A stretch of DNA of 64,000 bases, taken from assembly GCA_013002535.1 (NCBI GenBank), contig JABDJK010000008.1:1-64000 (forward strand), written 5' to 3'. The notes below the pieces were generated by a model. It saw only the letters and a list, made by a program, of their open reading frames with translations, had not been told where the DNA came from and did no database searches. Both the position numbers and the translations under genes were made by a program. Source of the stretch: Hyphococcus sp. GTDB taxonomy: Bacteria; Pseudomonadota; Alphaproteobacteria; Caulobacterales; Parvularculaceae. Shown here piece by piece: positions 55,006 to 64,000 of the stretch (positions within the stretch are counted from its first letter, which is position 1; every line of letters starts with the position of its first letter).

Positions 55006-55845
55006 ATGCGTTTTGGCCTTTTAATTTCATTCCTGCTGCATATCGCAGTCGTCGGCGCGGCGTTTTTGGACCTGCTGCCGATCTGGCCGCGTCAGAATAC
55101 GATTATTGAGCCATACATTCCGCTCGAGCTGATTGCCGAGGCCGAGCTAGATCTGATGACAAGCGTCCCGGCCGCAGCGCCGGCGCCGGTCGAGGAAGAA
55201 CCGGAGCCGGAGCCCGATTTGCCGGAAGAGCCGGTTGAAGAAGAGCCGCCTGCGCCTGTTAAAGAACCGGAGCCGGAACCCGATCCTGCGCCCGTCGAAC
55301 CAGAGCCTGAGCCCGCGCCTGTTGTCGAGGACGAGCTGGAAGAACCTGAACCGACGCCAAAGCCGGAGCCGGAAAAGCCGGAAGAGCTCGATCTAGCCGC
55401 GCTTTCCAAGCTCATCGACAAAGAGCGAGAGACCGAACAACAACAACAAAGACAAACGCCGAGCCAGGTCACCGAAGAAGCCGAAACGCCCCGCGAAGCC
55501 GTTGGCGCCGGCGACCGCCTGACCGCGAGTGATGAAGCGAAGATGCGCGCCGCAGTTGAGCGCTGCTGGAATGCGAGCGCGATTATCGGCGCGCCCGAAC
55601 CGGAAAAACTTGTCGTCGTGATTGAAATGGAATTGAATCGCGACGGCACACTTGTTTCGGCGCCCAAGGTTGCCAATTCCCTGCAAATCAATTTGTCTGG
55701 AAACCGGTTCTGGAAAGTTGCCGAGCAGGCGGCGTTGCGCGCTGTGGTCAGCTGTGCGCCCTATGATTTTTTGCCGCCGGACCGATATGCGACGTGGCGT
55801 GAATTCAGATTGAATTTCGACCCCAGCCAGATGGCGGGATTTTAA
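55006..55845 (+). CDS. tolA: Tol-Pal system spanning protein TolA
   Basis: 279-residue protein anchored by an N-terminal helix (about 1-25) and crossing the periplasm. Residues about 60-130 are a Pro/Glu-rich low-complexity rod, followed by a charged Gln-rich segment and a C-terminal TonB/TolA-like domain ([34 protein letters not shown] to FDPSQMAGF) that contacts TolB and Pal. The usual alpha-helical TolA rod is replaced here by the Pro/Glu repeat, as in TonB-like forms. It sits between tolR and tolB. Confidence 0.9.
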   Translation: MRFGLLISFLLHIAVVGAAFLDLLPIWPRQNTIIEPYIPLELIAEAELDLMTSVPAAAPAPVEEEPEPEPDLPEEPVEEEPPAPVKEPEPEPDPAPVEPEPEPAPVVEDELEEPEPTPKPEPEKPEELDLAALSKLIDKERETEQQQQRQTPSQVTEEAETPREAVGAGDRLTASDEAKMRAAVERCWNASAIIGAPEPEKLVVVIEMELNRDGTLVSAPKVANSLQINLSGNRFWKVAEQAALRAVVSCAPYDFLPPDRYATWREFRLNFDPSQMAGF

Positions 55846-55881
55846 GTTTTATTTTCGGGGGCCCCGAAAGAGAGTGACGAC

Positions 55882-57204
55882 ATGAAGAACTTGTTTGTTT
55901 TTATAGCTATTATCATCACGAGCTTGGCAAGCGCCAACGCGCGGGTCACGATCGATATCACCCAAGGCAATGTCGACCCAATGCCGATCGCGGTGCCCGA
56001 TATTATCGGCGCGACGGAGCCAATGGCGTCCCTCGGCCGGGACATCACGAGCGTCCTCATTGACGATTTAAACCGTTCGGGGCTTTTCAAAGTCATTGAT
56101 CAGCGCGCTTACATCGAAAAACCGGCGAGCGTGAATGTTCGCCCGACTTTCGCCAACTGGCGGATTATTAATTCGCAAGTGCTGGTCGTCGCCGAAATCG
56201 AAGAGTTGCCGGACGGGCGCATTCAGGTCGCAACCCGCGTCTGGGATATTTATTCCGACGAACAGCTCGGCGCTGTCGCCTACAAAACGCCCGCCGACAA
56301 TTGGCGCCGGGCCGCGCACAAAGTCGCGGACTTTGTTTACAAAACACTGACCGGCGAGGAAGGCTATTTCGACACCCGCGTTGTCTTTGTCTATGAGTCG
56401 GGCCCGAAGGAGAAACGCGTTAAACGGCTGATGATCATGGATCAAGACGGCGCCAATCCGGTGCCGCTAACTGACGGGTTGAATTATCAGGCGCTGACGC
56501 CGCGCTTCTCACCGACGCAGCAGCAGATCACCTATATGGCGATGTTTGATGATCGTCCGGGTCAGGTTTATCTTTTCAATATTGAAACCGGCGAACAGGA
56601 GCAACTCGGCACGTTTCGCGGCATGACGTTCGCGCCGCGATTTTCGCCCGACGGCCGCGAAGTTTTGATGTCAGTAGAACGGGGCGGCAATTCCGACGTC
56701 TTTAAAATGGACCTCTCGACGCGCCGCCTCACTCGCCTCACGGATCACCCCGCGATCGATGTTTCGCCGTCTATGTCGCCGGACGGACGTCGGATCGCCT
56801 TTACGTCCGACCGCGGCGGCTCACAACAAATTTATACGATGAATGCCGACGGCTCGAACCAGAAGCGCATCACCTTTGGTGAGGGCCGTTACCAGACCCC
56901 GGTCTGGAGCCCGCGTGGCGATCTCATTGCTTTTACGCGCCAGTATAAAGGCCGCTTTTACATTGGCGTCATCCGGACTGACGGAACCGGCGAACGGCTT
57001 TTGACCGAAAGCTATCTCGATGAGGGGCCGACCTGGTCGCCTAATGGGCGGGTCTTGATGTTCTTCCGGGAAACACCCGCGCGCCGGGATGGCGCCGGCG
57101 GGACGGCGTCCCTGTGGTCGGTGGACCTCACAGGCCGAAATTTGAGAAAATTGCGCACTCCGGGAGACGCGTCTGACCCGGCGTGGTCGCCGTTACTGCC
57201 TTGA
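55882..57204 (+). CDS. tolB: Tol-Pal periplasmic beta-propeller TolB
   Basis: 440-residue periplasmic protein. Signal peptide (MKNLFVFIAIIITSLASANA), N-terminal alpha/beta domain, then a six-bladed WD40-like propeller with repeats such as TPRFSPTQQQITYMA, APRFSPDGREVLMSV, DVSPSMSPDGRRIAFTSDRGGSQQIYTMNADGS and TPVWSPRGDLIAFTR. It shuttles between TolA and Pal. 36 bases after tolA; the next gene pal follows 304 bases later. Confidence 0.95.
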   Translation: MKNLFVFIAIIITSLASANARVTIDITQGNVDPMPIAVPDIIGATEPMASLGRDITSVLIDDLNRSGLFKVIDQRAYIEKPASVNVRPTFANWRIINSQVLVVAEIEELPDGRIQVATRVWDIYSDEQLGAVAYKTPADNWRRAAHKVADFVYKTLTGEEGYFDTRVVFVYESGPKEKRVKRLMIMDQDGANPVPLTDGLNYQALTPRFSPTQQQITYMAMFDDRPGQVYLFNIETGEQEQLGTFRGMTFAPRFSPDGREVLMSVERGGNSDVFKMDLSTRRLTRLTDHPAIDVSPSMSPDGRRIAFTSDRGGSQQIYTMNADGSNQKRITFGEGRYQTPVWSPRGDLIAFTRQYKGRFYIGVIRTDGTGERLLTESYLDEGPTWSPNGRVLMFFRETPARRDGAGGTASLWSVDLTGRNLRKLRTPGDASDPAWSPLLP

Positions 57205-57508
57205 TTTCTGGTGATTTCATCGGATTTTGTAACAGAAATTTCATTCTCGGCCCGTAACGGCCGCGCTTGATCGGGCGAACGGACAGGGTTACGAGAAAGG
57301 AACTGGTTAAATTTAATGGTTTAGCCACTACTGATTGGAAAGATCGGGCCTGTAATAATCCTCCCCGGATTTTCACGCGCCCGGGGCGCGCTGATCAGAT
57401 CGAGGAAGAAAATGGCGTAGGCGGGGCCGCCGTGAATTTGCCCTGCGGAAAAACAAGACTTCTGAGCCGGATGATCCGGATAACTGGGGAAGTGGAGCAA
57501 GAGAGATT
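57205..57508. other. 304-base gap between tolB and pal, no gene seen
   Basis: The stretch holds no frame with a ribosome site and recognisable protein. An 81-codon TTG frame (57267-57512) runs out into the pal start and looks spurious. The region has short GC palindromes such as CCCGGGGCGCG but no T-tailed terminator. It presumably carries the pal promoter and leader, ending in an untranslated stretch before the AAGAGAG of pal. Confidence 0.5.
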
Positions 57509-58015
57509 ATGAAAACGTTGATCAAATTAGCGGGGGTTGCTGCGTCACTGGTGCTGTTGTCGGCCTGCGCCTCAAGCAATGGACCGGACCTTGATGCAAC
57601 GGCTGGCGCCGATTCCGGCGTTGCTACCGGACCGGCGGGACCCGTACCGGGCAGCCAGGCAGATCTTGAAGAAAGCGCTGGACACCGCGTCTTCTTCGCA
57701 ACTGATCAGTACACGTTGACGCCGCAAGCACAGTCAACATTGCAGCGTCAGGCCGCATGGCTTCAGGAATATCCTGAGACGCGCATCAAAATTGCCGGCA
57801 ATTGCGACGAGCGCGGCACACGTGAATATAACTTTGCGCTTGGCGCACGCCGCGCGGAAGCAGCGCGCGCTTACCTCGTCAGTCTTGGCGTTGATGCATC
57901 GCGCATAGAAACGGTTTCTTACGGCAAGGAGCGTCCGCTCGATCCGCGCTCTACACAGGACGCATGGTCGCTGAACCGTAATGGCACGACGACAATAGCC
58001 GCTGTTGGTTCCTAA
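57509..58015 (+). CDS. pal: Peptidoglycan-associated lipoprotein Pal
   Basis: 168-residue outer-membrane lipoprotein that ties the outer membrane to peptidoglycan. Lipobox LSAC at about 17-20, then a Gly/Ala linker and the OmpA-like domain (HRVFFATDQYTLTPQAQSTLQRQAAWLQ, IAGNCDERGTREYNFALGARRAEAARAYLVSLGV). GAGAGATT precedes the ATG at 57509. It has its own terminator at 58046, so pal is a short unit apart from cpoB. Confidence 0.95.
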   Translation: MKTLIKLAGVAASLVLLSACASSNGPDLDATAGADSGVATGPAGPVPGSQADLEESAGHRVFFATDQYTLTPQAQSTLQRQAAWLQEYPETRIKIAGNCDERGTREYNFALGARRAEAARAYLVSLGVDASRIETVSYGKERPLDPRSTQDAWSLNRNGTTTIAAVGS

Positions 58016-58045
58016 CACCGACGGCGCTAAATCGTAAAAAATAAT

Positions 58046-58077
58046 AAGCGCGCCGCATAAAACCGGCGCGCTTTTTT
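58046..58077 (+). terminator. Intrinsic terminator of pal
   Basis: AAGCGCGCCG and CGGCGCGCTT pair in a ten-base stem, followed by a T run. Confidence 0.92.
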
Positions 58078-58194
58078 CGTGACAGGCAAGCGGCGCCACA
58101 GTTTGGTCGCGAAGTTGAGGCAGATTCAATGCTGGCGCCGTCTCTCAGGTTTGTTACATTAGCGGCGAAAAAAAGAATTCGTAAGGTGATGATT

Positions 58195-59031
58195 ATGATG
58201 GGTCGAAAGTTTAAACTGATTGCCGCAGGCGGCATTGCCGTTTTCGCTGTTCAGGCGCCAGCTTTTGCCGGGACGAAAGACGATGTGCGTGACCTTCAGG
58301 CGCGAATGGCTGTCGTCGAACAGGCGGCGACGGCGCAAAGTCGATCGACTGTGAAGATCGCCGAGCTAGAAGCGCAGATTCAGGCGCTCACCGGGCAGAT
58401 TGAAGAGCTGACCTTCCAATTGGATCAGGCGTCTTTGCGCCTCGATTCCATGAGCGCAGTGCTCGCTGGCGAATCGCCGACGAGCAATGCCGGCACGCCC
58501 TATCTCGATGCCAGAGGCGGGCCAGTTGACCTTACCCCGCGTGATCCTATAGCCGATGCACTGGCGCAATCGGACGCATCAAAACAAGGGCAAGCGCCGG
58601 GCCAGGCGCTGGGCAGATCGACAGGCGGCGCCGTTGAATTACCGCTCGATGCAAATGCTGCGTTTGATTACTCCATGGGGTTTCTTTTAAAGGGCGATTA
58701 TCAGTCGGCGAAAAGTGCGTTCCAGCTTTATGTGGACGCATTCCCCAATCATTCGCGCACGCCGGACGCTCAATTCCGTCTTGGCGAAATACATCTTGCG
58801 TTAAAGGAAAATGCGGCGGCGGCAGACGCCTTTATCAAACACATTCAGCAATTCCCAAATGATCCGCGCTCACCGGAGGCCTATCTAAAATTGGGAACGG
58901 CGTTTTCCGGTCTCGATAAACCAAGCGAAGCTTGCACGGTTTTCAAGACGATGAAGTCGAAATTCCCAAATGCCGACAGTGCGGTGCGTGAGCGCGCTGA
59001 CCTGGAAATGGCGCGCATCAATTGCTCGTAA
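58195..59031 (+). CDS. cpoB: Cell-division coordinator CpoB (YbgF)
   Basis: About 278-residue periplasmic protein. Signal peptide (MGRKFKLIAAGGIAVFAVQAPAFAG), N-terminal coiled coil for trimerisation (KDDVRDLQARMAVVEQAATAQ through FQLDQASLRLDSMS), a disordered linker, and three C-terminal TPRs (YSMGFLLKGDYQSAKSAFQLYVDAFPNHSRTPDAQFRLGEIHLALKENAAAADAFIKHIQQFPNDPRSPEAYLKLGTAF). It links Tol activity with peptidoglycan synthesis. ATG 58195 is placed eight bases after AAGG; 58189 and 58198 are close alternatives. Confidence 0.88.
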   Translation: MMGRKFKLIAAGGIAVFAVQAPAFAGTKDDVRDLQARMAVVEQAATAQSRSTVKIAELEAQIQALTGQIEELTFQLDQASLRLDSMSAVLAGESPTSNAGTPYLDARGGPVDLTPRDPIADALAQSDASKQGQAPGQALGRSTGGAVELPLDANAAFDYSMGFLLKGDYQSAKSAFQLYVDAFPNHSRTPDAQFRLGEIHLALKENAAAADAFIKHIQQFPNDPRSPEAYLKLGTAFSGLDKPSEACTVFKTMKSKFPNADSAVRERADLEMARINCS

Positions 59032-59038
59032 GGCGACA

Positions 59039-60361
59039 TTGAAACGCGCAGGCGACGTTCATCCGCTAACGGACGAAGAATTTGCGCGTGCTTGCGACGA
59101 AATAAATCTCAATGAACAATTTGCGGTTGCCGTTTCCGGGGGCCGTGACTCGATGGCCCTGGCGCAGCTCGCGGCGGCATTCGTGAAATCGCGCGGGCTA
59201 AAAGCAACAGCCTACACTGTTGATCATGGACTGCGAGCGCAATCGGCAGCAGAAGCAAGGCAGGTTGCTGAGTGGTGTAACTTAATTGGTCTTCGTCACC
59301 GGACGCTGAATTGGGTCGGCAAAAAACCAACGTCTGGCGTTCAGGAGGCGGCGCGGAACGCGCGGTATTTTCTGCTGGCGCGCGCCGCAGAAGAAGATGG
59401 GATCGGCGCCATCCTTACCGGCCATAGCGCCGATGATGTCGCAGAAACATATCTAATGCGGCGAGAGCGCAGTAACAGCGCGGCCAGTCTTGCCGCCATG
59501 CGGTCAGAAATTAGTATAGCGGCCGCTGCCGGCGAGCCCATCAGAATGTTGCGGCCGCTATTGAGTGTGTCGCGCGATGAGTTAACGGCGACAGTCAAAG
59601 CGCGCGGTCAGGGATTTATCGACGACCCGTCAAATGAGGATGCTTCCTATGAACGTGTTCGCATTCGTCAGCGATTGCGCGAGAAAGGCGCTAAGGAAAC
59701 GACGTCACTGGTTGCGGATGCGACCGAAGCGCGCGGGTCGGCCGAAAAACACCGACAGTTTGAATTGAATTTGTTCAAACATACCGGCGGTTGTTTTTAC
59801 GCCTGGGGCGGAGCGTCGATTAATGCGCGCTTGTTCGCTGAAGCGCGCCGTGATTTCGCCAATGCCATGTTTCGGCGTCTGCTACGTGCAGTGTCTGGCG
59901 AGGACCATCCGCCAGCTATGGATGCGACAATGCGCGCTGCGGCGGATATCCTGCGCGGCAAGACGGCAACGTTGAGCGGCGCAATCGCTGCGCCGAAAGG
60001 CGATAAAATATGGGTCTATCGCGAGCCCGCCGCATTACTAGGGCGTGCGGGCGTCGCGCCCATCCTCGCGCAGAATTTATCCGATGCAAAACCAATCTTC
60101 TGGGACCGGCGGTTTATTATTGCGGCGCGCGACCGGTCAGAAAACATGCGAGTTTTGCCGCTCGGCGCAAAAAATAAAGGCATTGAGAAATTGTTATTTT
60201 ATGCGCCCCGAATGGCCCTCCAGTCTGTCCCCGGTATTTTCGACGAAACGACATTGATTGCCGGGCCAGCGCCCTTATCTCCTTGGGTCAATGGCATTAA
60301 TATTCGAGCATTGGCGCAAGAGCGATTTTCGGGCGAAATTATCAGATTTTCTGAAGTTTAA
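59039..60361 (+). CDS. tilS: tRNA(Ile)-lysidine synthetase TilS
   Basis: 440-residue ATP-pyrophosphatase-type enzyme that converts C34 of the CAU-anticodon isoleucine tRNA to lysidine. The PP-loop is VAVSGGRDSMALA, followed by YTVDHGLRAQSAAEARQV, GHSADDVAETYLMR and DDPSNEDASYERVRIRQRL. The start is TTG with TAAGG at 59029-59033, overlapping the cpoB stop; a 23-residue longer frame from 58970 lies inside cpoB. The C-terminal tRNA-binding domains are present. Confidence 0.88.
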   Translation: MKRAGDVHPLTDEEFARACDEINLNEQFAVAVSGGRDSMALAQLAAAFVKSRGLKATAYTVDHGLRAQSAAEARQVAEWCNLIGLRHRTLNWVGKKPTSGVQEAARNARYFLLARAAEEDGIGAILTGHSADDVAETYLMRRERSNSAASLAAMRSEISIAAAAGEPIRMLRPLLSVSRDELTATVKARGQGFIDDPSNEDASYERVRIRQRLREKGAKETTSLVADATEARGSAEKHRQFELNLFKHTGGCFYAWGGASINARLFAEARRDFANAMFRRLLRAVSGEDHPPAMDATMRAAADILRGKTATLSGAIAAPKGDKIWVYREPAALLGRAGVAPILAQNLSDAKPIFWDRRFIIAARDRSENMRVLPLGAKNKGIEKLLFYAPRMALQSVPGIFDETTLIAGPAPLSPWVNGINIRALAQERFSGEIIRFSEV

Positions 60362-60472
60362 CGGGGATTTAGCGCCGGCGCCCATGGCGCTGCGCTTTCT
60401 TAACGCCTATTTGATAGAAATATCGCCGCCGTCATTTTCGTTATGGTGCGGCTGCGCTGGAAGGAACTTGGA

Positions 60473-62401
60473 ATGAATAGACGCAATCTTCTCGTATGGG
60501 GCCTCGTAATTGCCTTCTTCCTCATTGCGCTGCAGATGTTTGAATTCCAGCCGGGCGGCGAGACAGAACCGACGGAGCTGAATTATTCAGAATTCGTCCA
60601 GAAAATTGATGCTGGCGCTGTCAAGGAAGCGACGGTTTCCAAAACCGAAGTGACCGGCACATTGGAAGACGGCGCTGAGTTTCTCACCAACATTACCGAA
60701 GACGGCCAGGCCGATGTCGCTGATCGCCTGAATGCAGCCGGGGTTTTGACGACCATCGAAAAGGAAGAGGAGCTGCCGCTTTTGGTTTCCTTCTTTTTCA
60801 ACATTCTACCGCTTTTGATTTTCCTCGCCTTTTTCTTGATCGTCATGCGCCAGATGCAAGGCGCCGGCGGCAAGGCCATGGGTTTTGGCAAGTCGCGGGC
60901 GAAACTTTTGACCGAACGTCAAGGACGCGTTACATTTGATGACGTCGCTGGCATCGATGAGGCCAAAGAAGAACTCGAAGAAATTGTCGAGTACTTAAAA
61001 GACCCAATGAAATTCCAGCGCCTAGGCGGTAAAATTCCTAAAGGCGCTCTTCTCGTTGGCCCTCCAGGCACAGGCAAAACATTGCTTGCGCGCGCCATCG
61101 CCGGTGAGGCCAATGTTCCGTTCTTTACGATTTCAGGATCTGACTTCGTCGAAATGTTTGTCGGCGTTGGCGCAAGCCGCGTGCGCGACATGTTCGAACA
61201 GGCGAAGAAAAATGCGCCTTGCATCATTTTCATTGATGAGATTGATGCGGTCGGCCGCCACCGCGGCGCCGGACTAGGCGGCGGCAATGATGAGCGTGAG
61301 CAAACGCTCAACCAGTTGCTCGTTGAGATGGACGGTTTTGAATCCAACGAAGGCATCATTTTGATCGCTGCAACGAACCGCCCTGACGTTCTCGATCCCG
61401 CGCTGCTGCGCCCCGGCCGTTTTGACCGTCAGGTCGTTGTGCCAAACCCCGACGTGGTTGGCCGCGAGAAAATTCTGCAAGTTCATGTTCAAAAAGTCCC
61501 ACTGGCGCCGGATGTAAATATTCGCACGATTGCACGCGGGACGCCCGGTTTCTCCGGCGCGGACCTTGCGAATCTCGTGAACGAAGCGGCGTTGCTCGCG
61601 GCGCGGCGCGGAAAGCGTTTCGTGACTGCGAAAGAATTCGATGACGCCAAAGATAAGGTCATGATGGGTTCGGAGCGCCGCTCCATGGTCATGACCGAAG
61701 AAGAAAAAATGCTGACCGCCTATCATGAGGCCGGTCATGCGCTCGTTGCGCTAAAGGTGCCAGGCAATGACCCGGTGCACAAAGCGACAATCATCCCGCG
61801 CGGGCGGGCCCTCGGCATGGTCCAATCGTTGCCTGAACGCGATCGCTATTCCATGAGCCTTGAGCAAATGAAAGCGCGCATCGCCATGGCCATGGGCGGG
61901 CGCGTCGCCGAAGAATTGAAATTCGGCAAGGAAAAAGTCACGTCCGGCGCGTCATCGGATATTGAGCATGCGACCAAAATCGCGCGCGCCATGGTGACGC
62001 AATATGGGCTTTCGGAAAAGCTGGGGCCCATCGCTTATGCCGAAGACGAGGGCGAGGTGTTCCTTGGACAATCTATTGCGCGGTCAAAATCGATTTCCGG
62101 CGATACCGCGAAAGTCATCGAGGAAGAAATCAGACGCTTTGTCGTCGACGGTCATGAACTGGCGCGCAAGATCCTGACGGACTTTAACGACGCCTGGGAA
62201 GCGATTGCGCAAGGGTTGCTTGAGTTTGAAACCCTCACTGGCGAGGAAATCGCGCAACTTATCAAAGGCGAGAAAGTCGTTCGCGAAGACCCGTCTGACA
62301 AGCCGGATCAAAAACCGCCTTCGTCCGTGCCGACAGCCGGCGCGCCAGCAAGCGGCAAAAAGCCGGGCGGAACCGGCGGTATGGAGCCTGAACCGGCATA
62401 A
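60473..62401 (+). CDS. ftsH: ATP-dependent zinc metalloprotease FtsH
   Basis: 642-residue membrane AAA+ protease removing damaged and regulatory membrane proteins. Two helices flank a periplasmic domain (about 6-26 and 106-126). Walker A GPPGTGKT begins at about 196, then [25 protein letters not shown], Walker [16 protein letters not shown], second region of homology and the zinc site HEAGH (418-422). The tail is acidic, Pro-rich ([19 protein letters not shown]). AAGGAA precedes ATG 60473. It ends in the terminator at 62434. Confidence 0.97.
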   Translation: MNRRNLLVWGLVIAFFLIALQMFEFQPGGETEPTELNYSEFVQKIDAGAVKEATVSKTEVTGTLEDGAEFLTNITEDGQADVADRLNAAGVLTTIEKEEELPLLVSFFFNILPLLIFLAFFLIVMRQMQGAGGKAMGFGKSRAKLLTERQGRVTFDDVAGIDEAKEELEEIVEYLKDPMKFQRLGGKIPKGALLVGPPGTGKTLLARAIAGEANVPFFTISGSDFVEMFVGVGASRVRDMFEQAKKNAPCIIFIDEIDAVGRHRGAGLGGGNDEREQTLNQLLVEMDGFESNEGIILIAATNRPDVLDPALLRPGRFDRQVVVPNPDVVGREKILQVHVQKVPLAPDVNIRTIARGTPGFSGADLANLVNEAALLAARRGKRFVTAKEFDDAKDKVMMGSERRSMVMTEEEKMLTAYHEAGHALVALKVPGNDPVHKATIIPRGRALGMVQSLPERDRYSMSLEQMKARIAMAMGGRVAEELKFGKEKVTSGASSDIEHATKIARAMVTQYGLSEKLGPIAYAEDEGEVFLGQSIARSKSISGDTAKVIEEEIRRFVVDGHELARKILTDFNDAWEAIAQGLLEFETLTGEEIAQLIKGEKVVREDPSDKPDQKPPSSVPTAGAPASGKKPGGTGGMEPEPA

Positions 62402-62433
62402 AGCCGCCGCTTTCTCGACAATAAATTCATGTT

Positions 62434-62465
62434 AAAAGCCTTCCCAAACGGGAAGGCTTTTTTTT
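62434..62465 (+). terminator. Terminator of ftsH; right arm holds the next gene's Shine-Dalgarno
   Basis: AAAAGCCTTCCC and GGGAAGGCTTTT form a 12-pair stem with a four-base loop and a T run that ends immediately before ATG 62466. GGGAAGG in the right arm (62450-62456) is the only Shine-Dalgarno-like sequence for the next gene, nine bases before its ATG. Confidence 0.9.
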
Positions 62466-63431
62466 ATGAGATATTGTTTTGTACTGATAGCTTTTTTGTT
62501 GGCTGCTTGCTCGAGTGCGGGGCAAGCAAAAACCGCCATGGAGTCTACGATCGACAGGAAGGCTGCGGCGCTGGAAGCCGCTGAAGCATGGGCGGAGCGG
62601 CAGCCCCATTGGGTTGAGCCGTTTGAACCATTCCGCATTATCGGCAATCTTTATTATGTGGGCACGCAAGGATTGGCGGTTTATCTGATCACCGACTATA
62701 TTGGGCATGCAATTAGTGGCGCGGAATACGCTGCGGTTGTTATCGACGGCGGCATGGCCGGTAATGAACAAATTATAATCGATAATATTGCCAAGCTCGG
62801 GTTTGACATTAAGGACGTAGTATACCTTCTGAATACCCACGCACACTTCGATCATTCAGGCGGTTTGGCGAAATTGAAAACGGCCAGCAATGCGGAGCTC
62901 ACAGCAGCAGAGGGCGACGTGTCAGCGCTTGAGGGTGGTTTTTATTTAGGATTCGAACAACAAACCGAATATTTTGCGCCGCCGGTCACCGTAGATAAAT
63001 CATTTAAGAACGACGAAGACCTCCTGATATTCCCGATTGGGAATGCTGCTTTAACGGGAGTAGTTACTCCCGGCCATTCGCGCGGCTGTACGTCATGGCG
63101 TCTCAGCATTGAGGATAATGGCGAAGAACACGAAGTTCTCATTTTCTGTAGCGCGACCGTCGCGCTAAACAGCCTTGTGCCCAAACAATATGACGGCATT
63201 GTCGGTGACTACCGCTATACGTTCGAAACAACCAAGGAATGGAAGCCAGACGTGTTTCTCGCAAACCATCCGGAAGTGTTTTACATGAAGGAAACCCGTG
63301 AGAAACAAAAAGCCGGCGACCCGCTTGCCTTTGTCAACCGCGGCGCGTTTCAAAGATATATCCGCGCGAAAGAGCGCGCGTTTGAACGCGCGCTCGTGGA
63401 ACAACAGGCGGCGGCTTCCGACCAGGAGTGA
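62466..63431 (+). CDS. Subclass B3 metallo-beta-lactamase-like lipoprotein
   Basis: 321-residue MBL-fold protein. N-terminal lipoprotein signal with lipobox LAAC (Cys15) in LIAFLLAACSS. The zinc ligands of the B3 class are complete: His125, His127, Asp129 and His130 in NTHAHFDHSGGLAKLK, His204 in TPGHSRGCTSW and His268 in LANHPEVF. Pattern and length match B3 beta-lactamases, so carbapenem hydrolysis is possible but unproven; other MBL hydrolases share the fold. It lies at a downstream position abutting the ftsH terminator, with no separate promoter visible, and codon use looks like its neighbours. Confidence 0.82.
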   Translation: MRYCFVLIAFLLAACSSAGQAKTAMESTIDRKAAALEAAEAWAERQPHWVEPFEPFRIIGNLYYVGTQGLAVYLITDYIGHAISGAEYAAVVIDGGMAGNEQIIIDNIAKLGFDIKDVVYLLNTHAHFDHSGGLAKLKTASNAELTAAEGDVSALEGGFYLGFEQQTEYFAPPVTVDKSFKNDEDLLIFPIGNAALTGVVTPGHSRGCTSWRLSIEDNGEEHEVLIFCSATVALNSLVPKQYDGIVGDYRYTFETTKEWKPDVFLANHPEVFYMKETREKQKAGDPLAFVNRGAFQRYIRAKERAFERALVEQQAAASDQE

Positions 63432-63443
63432 TTGGAAATAAAG

Positions 63444-64000
63444 TTAGTCGACATCAATGCCAGACCGGTCTTCTATGGCGCCGGCAAATGCCCAGCCGCC
63501 GAATGTTTCGGAGACAGCCGCGATGATTTCATTCTCGCCCTTTTCTAACTTAATACCTATCATATCCAGAAACCCGACTGTGCCGAGAAACCGATAATCA
63601 CGCGCGCGCCAGCCTGCGTTTCCGGCGAACACAAGTTCATCATTCACGTACAACCGAACGCGGTCGCTGTATCCGAACTTCATTTCTTTGATCTGATCTT
63701 TATCAGATCGAATAATTTTTCGAACAAAAACCGTGTCTGCATTTTCAACGCTATCGGCGAGACGCGCGAGGTTTGCGATGCCGTTGGTTTCGGCGTTGAG
63801 GGGTTGCCACCCGATGTTTTTGGTTGATGATTTTCTAAGTGTGGTCACCCCTTGCAGGTCTGGCTCTGCGAACGGTTTAGATACTTGCCATGTATCAATG
63901 ACGCCTTTGGGCAAAGATTTTGGATCCTCGGGGACGCCAACGATACCGTCGCCTTCGTTCAACGGTCGCACCGAGAAATTTGAAAAGCGCGCATCAGCGC
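63444..64000 (-). CDS. C-terminal part of a secreted-type protein, cut by the window edge
   Basis: Open frame on the minus strand that enters from beyond the window's right end; the visible 185 codons have no reliable start (a GTG lies at 63971, but the frame is open upstream). The part seen reads as a beta-rich domain (ARFSNFSVRPL, GYSDRVRLYVNDELVFAGNAGWRARDYRFLGTVGFLDMIGIKLEKGENEIIAAVSE) resembling a lectin-like or galactose-binding module. Function is unknown. It is convergent with the beta-lactamase-like gene, 12 bases apart. Confidence 0.6.
   Translation of the reverse strand, partial: ADARFSNFSVRPLNEGDGIVGVPEDPKSLPKGVIDTWQVSKPFAEPDLQGVTTLRKSSTKNIGWQPLNAETNGIANLARLADSVENADTVFVRKIIRSDKDQIKEMKFGYSDRVRLYVNDELVFAGNAGWRARDYRFLGTVGFLDMIGIKLEKGENEIIAAVSETFGGWAFAGAIEDRSGIDVD

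Noticed and set aside
55092-55691. 199-codon antisense frame, very Ser/Gly-rich
   Set aside because: It mirrors the Pro/Glu repeats of tolA read backwards and has no independent start signal.
57267-57512. 81-codon frame between tolB and pal
   Set aside because: TTG start, no ribosome site, no recognised protein, and it overlaps the pal start.
1-64000. CRISPR arrays, tRNA, rRNA, transposases, prophage genes
   Set aside because: No regular direct-repeat array, cloverleaf sequence or recognisable mobile-element protein was seen on either strand.

Overview
The window is a chromosomal segment of an alphaproteobacterium. The evidence is the gene orders typical of that class (sucA-sucB-lpd, mutS-glnD-murJ-trpS, zapA/DUF4164 divergent from tkt-gap-pgk-fba, ruvCAB-ybgC-tolQRAB-pal-cpoB-tilS-ftsH), a CtrA-type box, a VPLPA-CTERM protein and the base composition. 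Genus cannot be fixed from sequence alone. A Parvularculales- or Hyphomonadaceae-like organism would fit, but that is inference. No rRNA, tRNA, CRISPR array, transposase or phage gene was seen.

Layout. 1-6.3 kb: sucC and sucD, separated by a six-gene block (PQQ-type dehydrogenase with haem tail, thioesterase, cupin, DHFR-like protein, small membrane protein, MerR regulator). 6.3-12.3 kb: the 2-oxoglutarate dehydrogenase complex (sucA, sucB, lpd). 12.3-17.5 kb: ExoD-like protein, a SoxR region with a canonical SoxR operator and a hidden 58-codon gene, a peptide transporter and a VPLPA-CTERM secreted protein. 17.5-22.8 kb: a vitamin B12 module with cobalamin riboswitch, TonB receptor, BtuFCD-like ABC importer and PduO-type adenosyltransferase. 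22.8-29.1 kb: M28 peptidase, OmpA-family barrel, TetR, class A PBP, YgjP-type metalloprotease. 29.2-38.5 kb: mutS, glnD, murJ, trpS and a GT2 glycosyltransferase. 38.6-41.3 kb: ECF sigma factor with membrane partner, isoaspartyl peptidase/asparaginase, gpmA. 41.5-49.3 kb: zapA, DUF4164 gene, a candidate 6S-like RNA, then tkt-gap-pgk-fba and coq4, thiE. 49.4-62.4 kb: Sel1 protein, ruvCAB, a tiny peptide gene with a near-ideal ribosome binding site, ybgC, tolQRAB, pal, cpoB, tilS, ftsH. 62.4-64 kb: a subclass B3 metallo-beta-lactamase-like lipoprotein and a gene cut by the window edge.

How the genes work together. The first 12 kb makes the lower half of the TCA cycle (2-oxoglutarate to succinate). 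The B12 block imports corrinoid and converts it to adenosylcobalamin under riboswitch control. The tkt-gap-pgk-fba run links pentose phosphate and glycolytic steps, with gpmA nearby. tolQRAB-pal-cpoB forms the trans-envelope system that constricts the outer membrane at division; zapA, murJ and the class A PBP also serve division and wall growth.

The observations most worth following are: the SoxR operator driving an unannotated small gene plus a VOC protein; a GlnD whose HD (uridylyl-removing) metal site is degenerate while its transferase site is intact; the small gene after ruvB; the metallo-beta-lactamase whose Shine-Dalgarno lies inside the ftsH terminator; and the possible expression platform of the B12 riboswitch.
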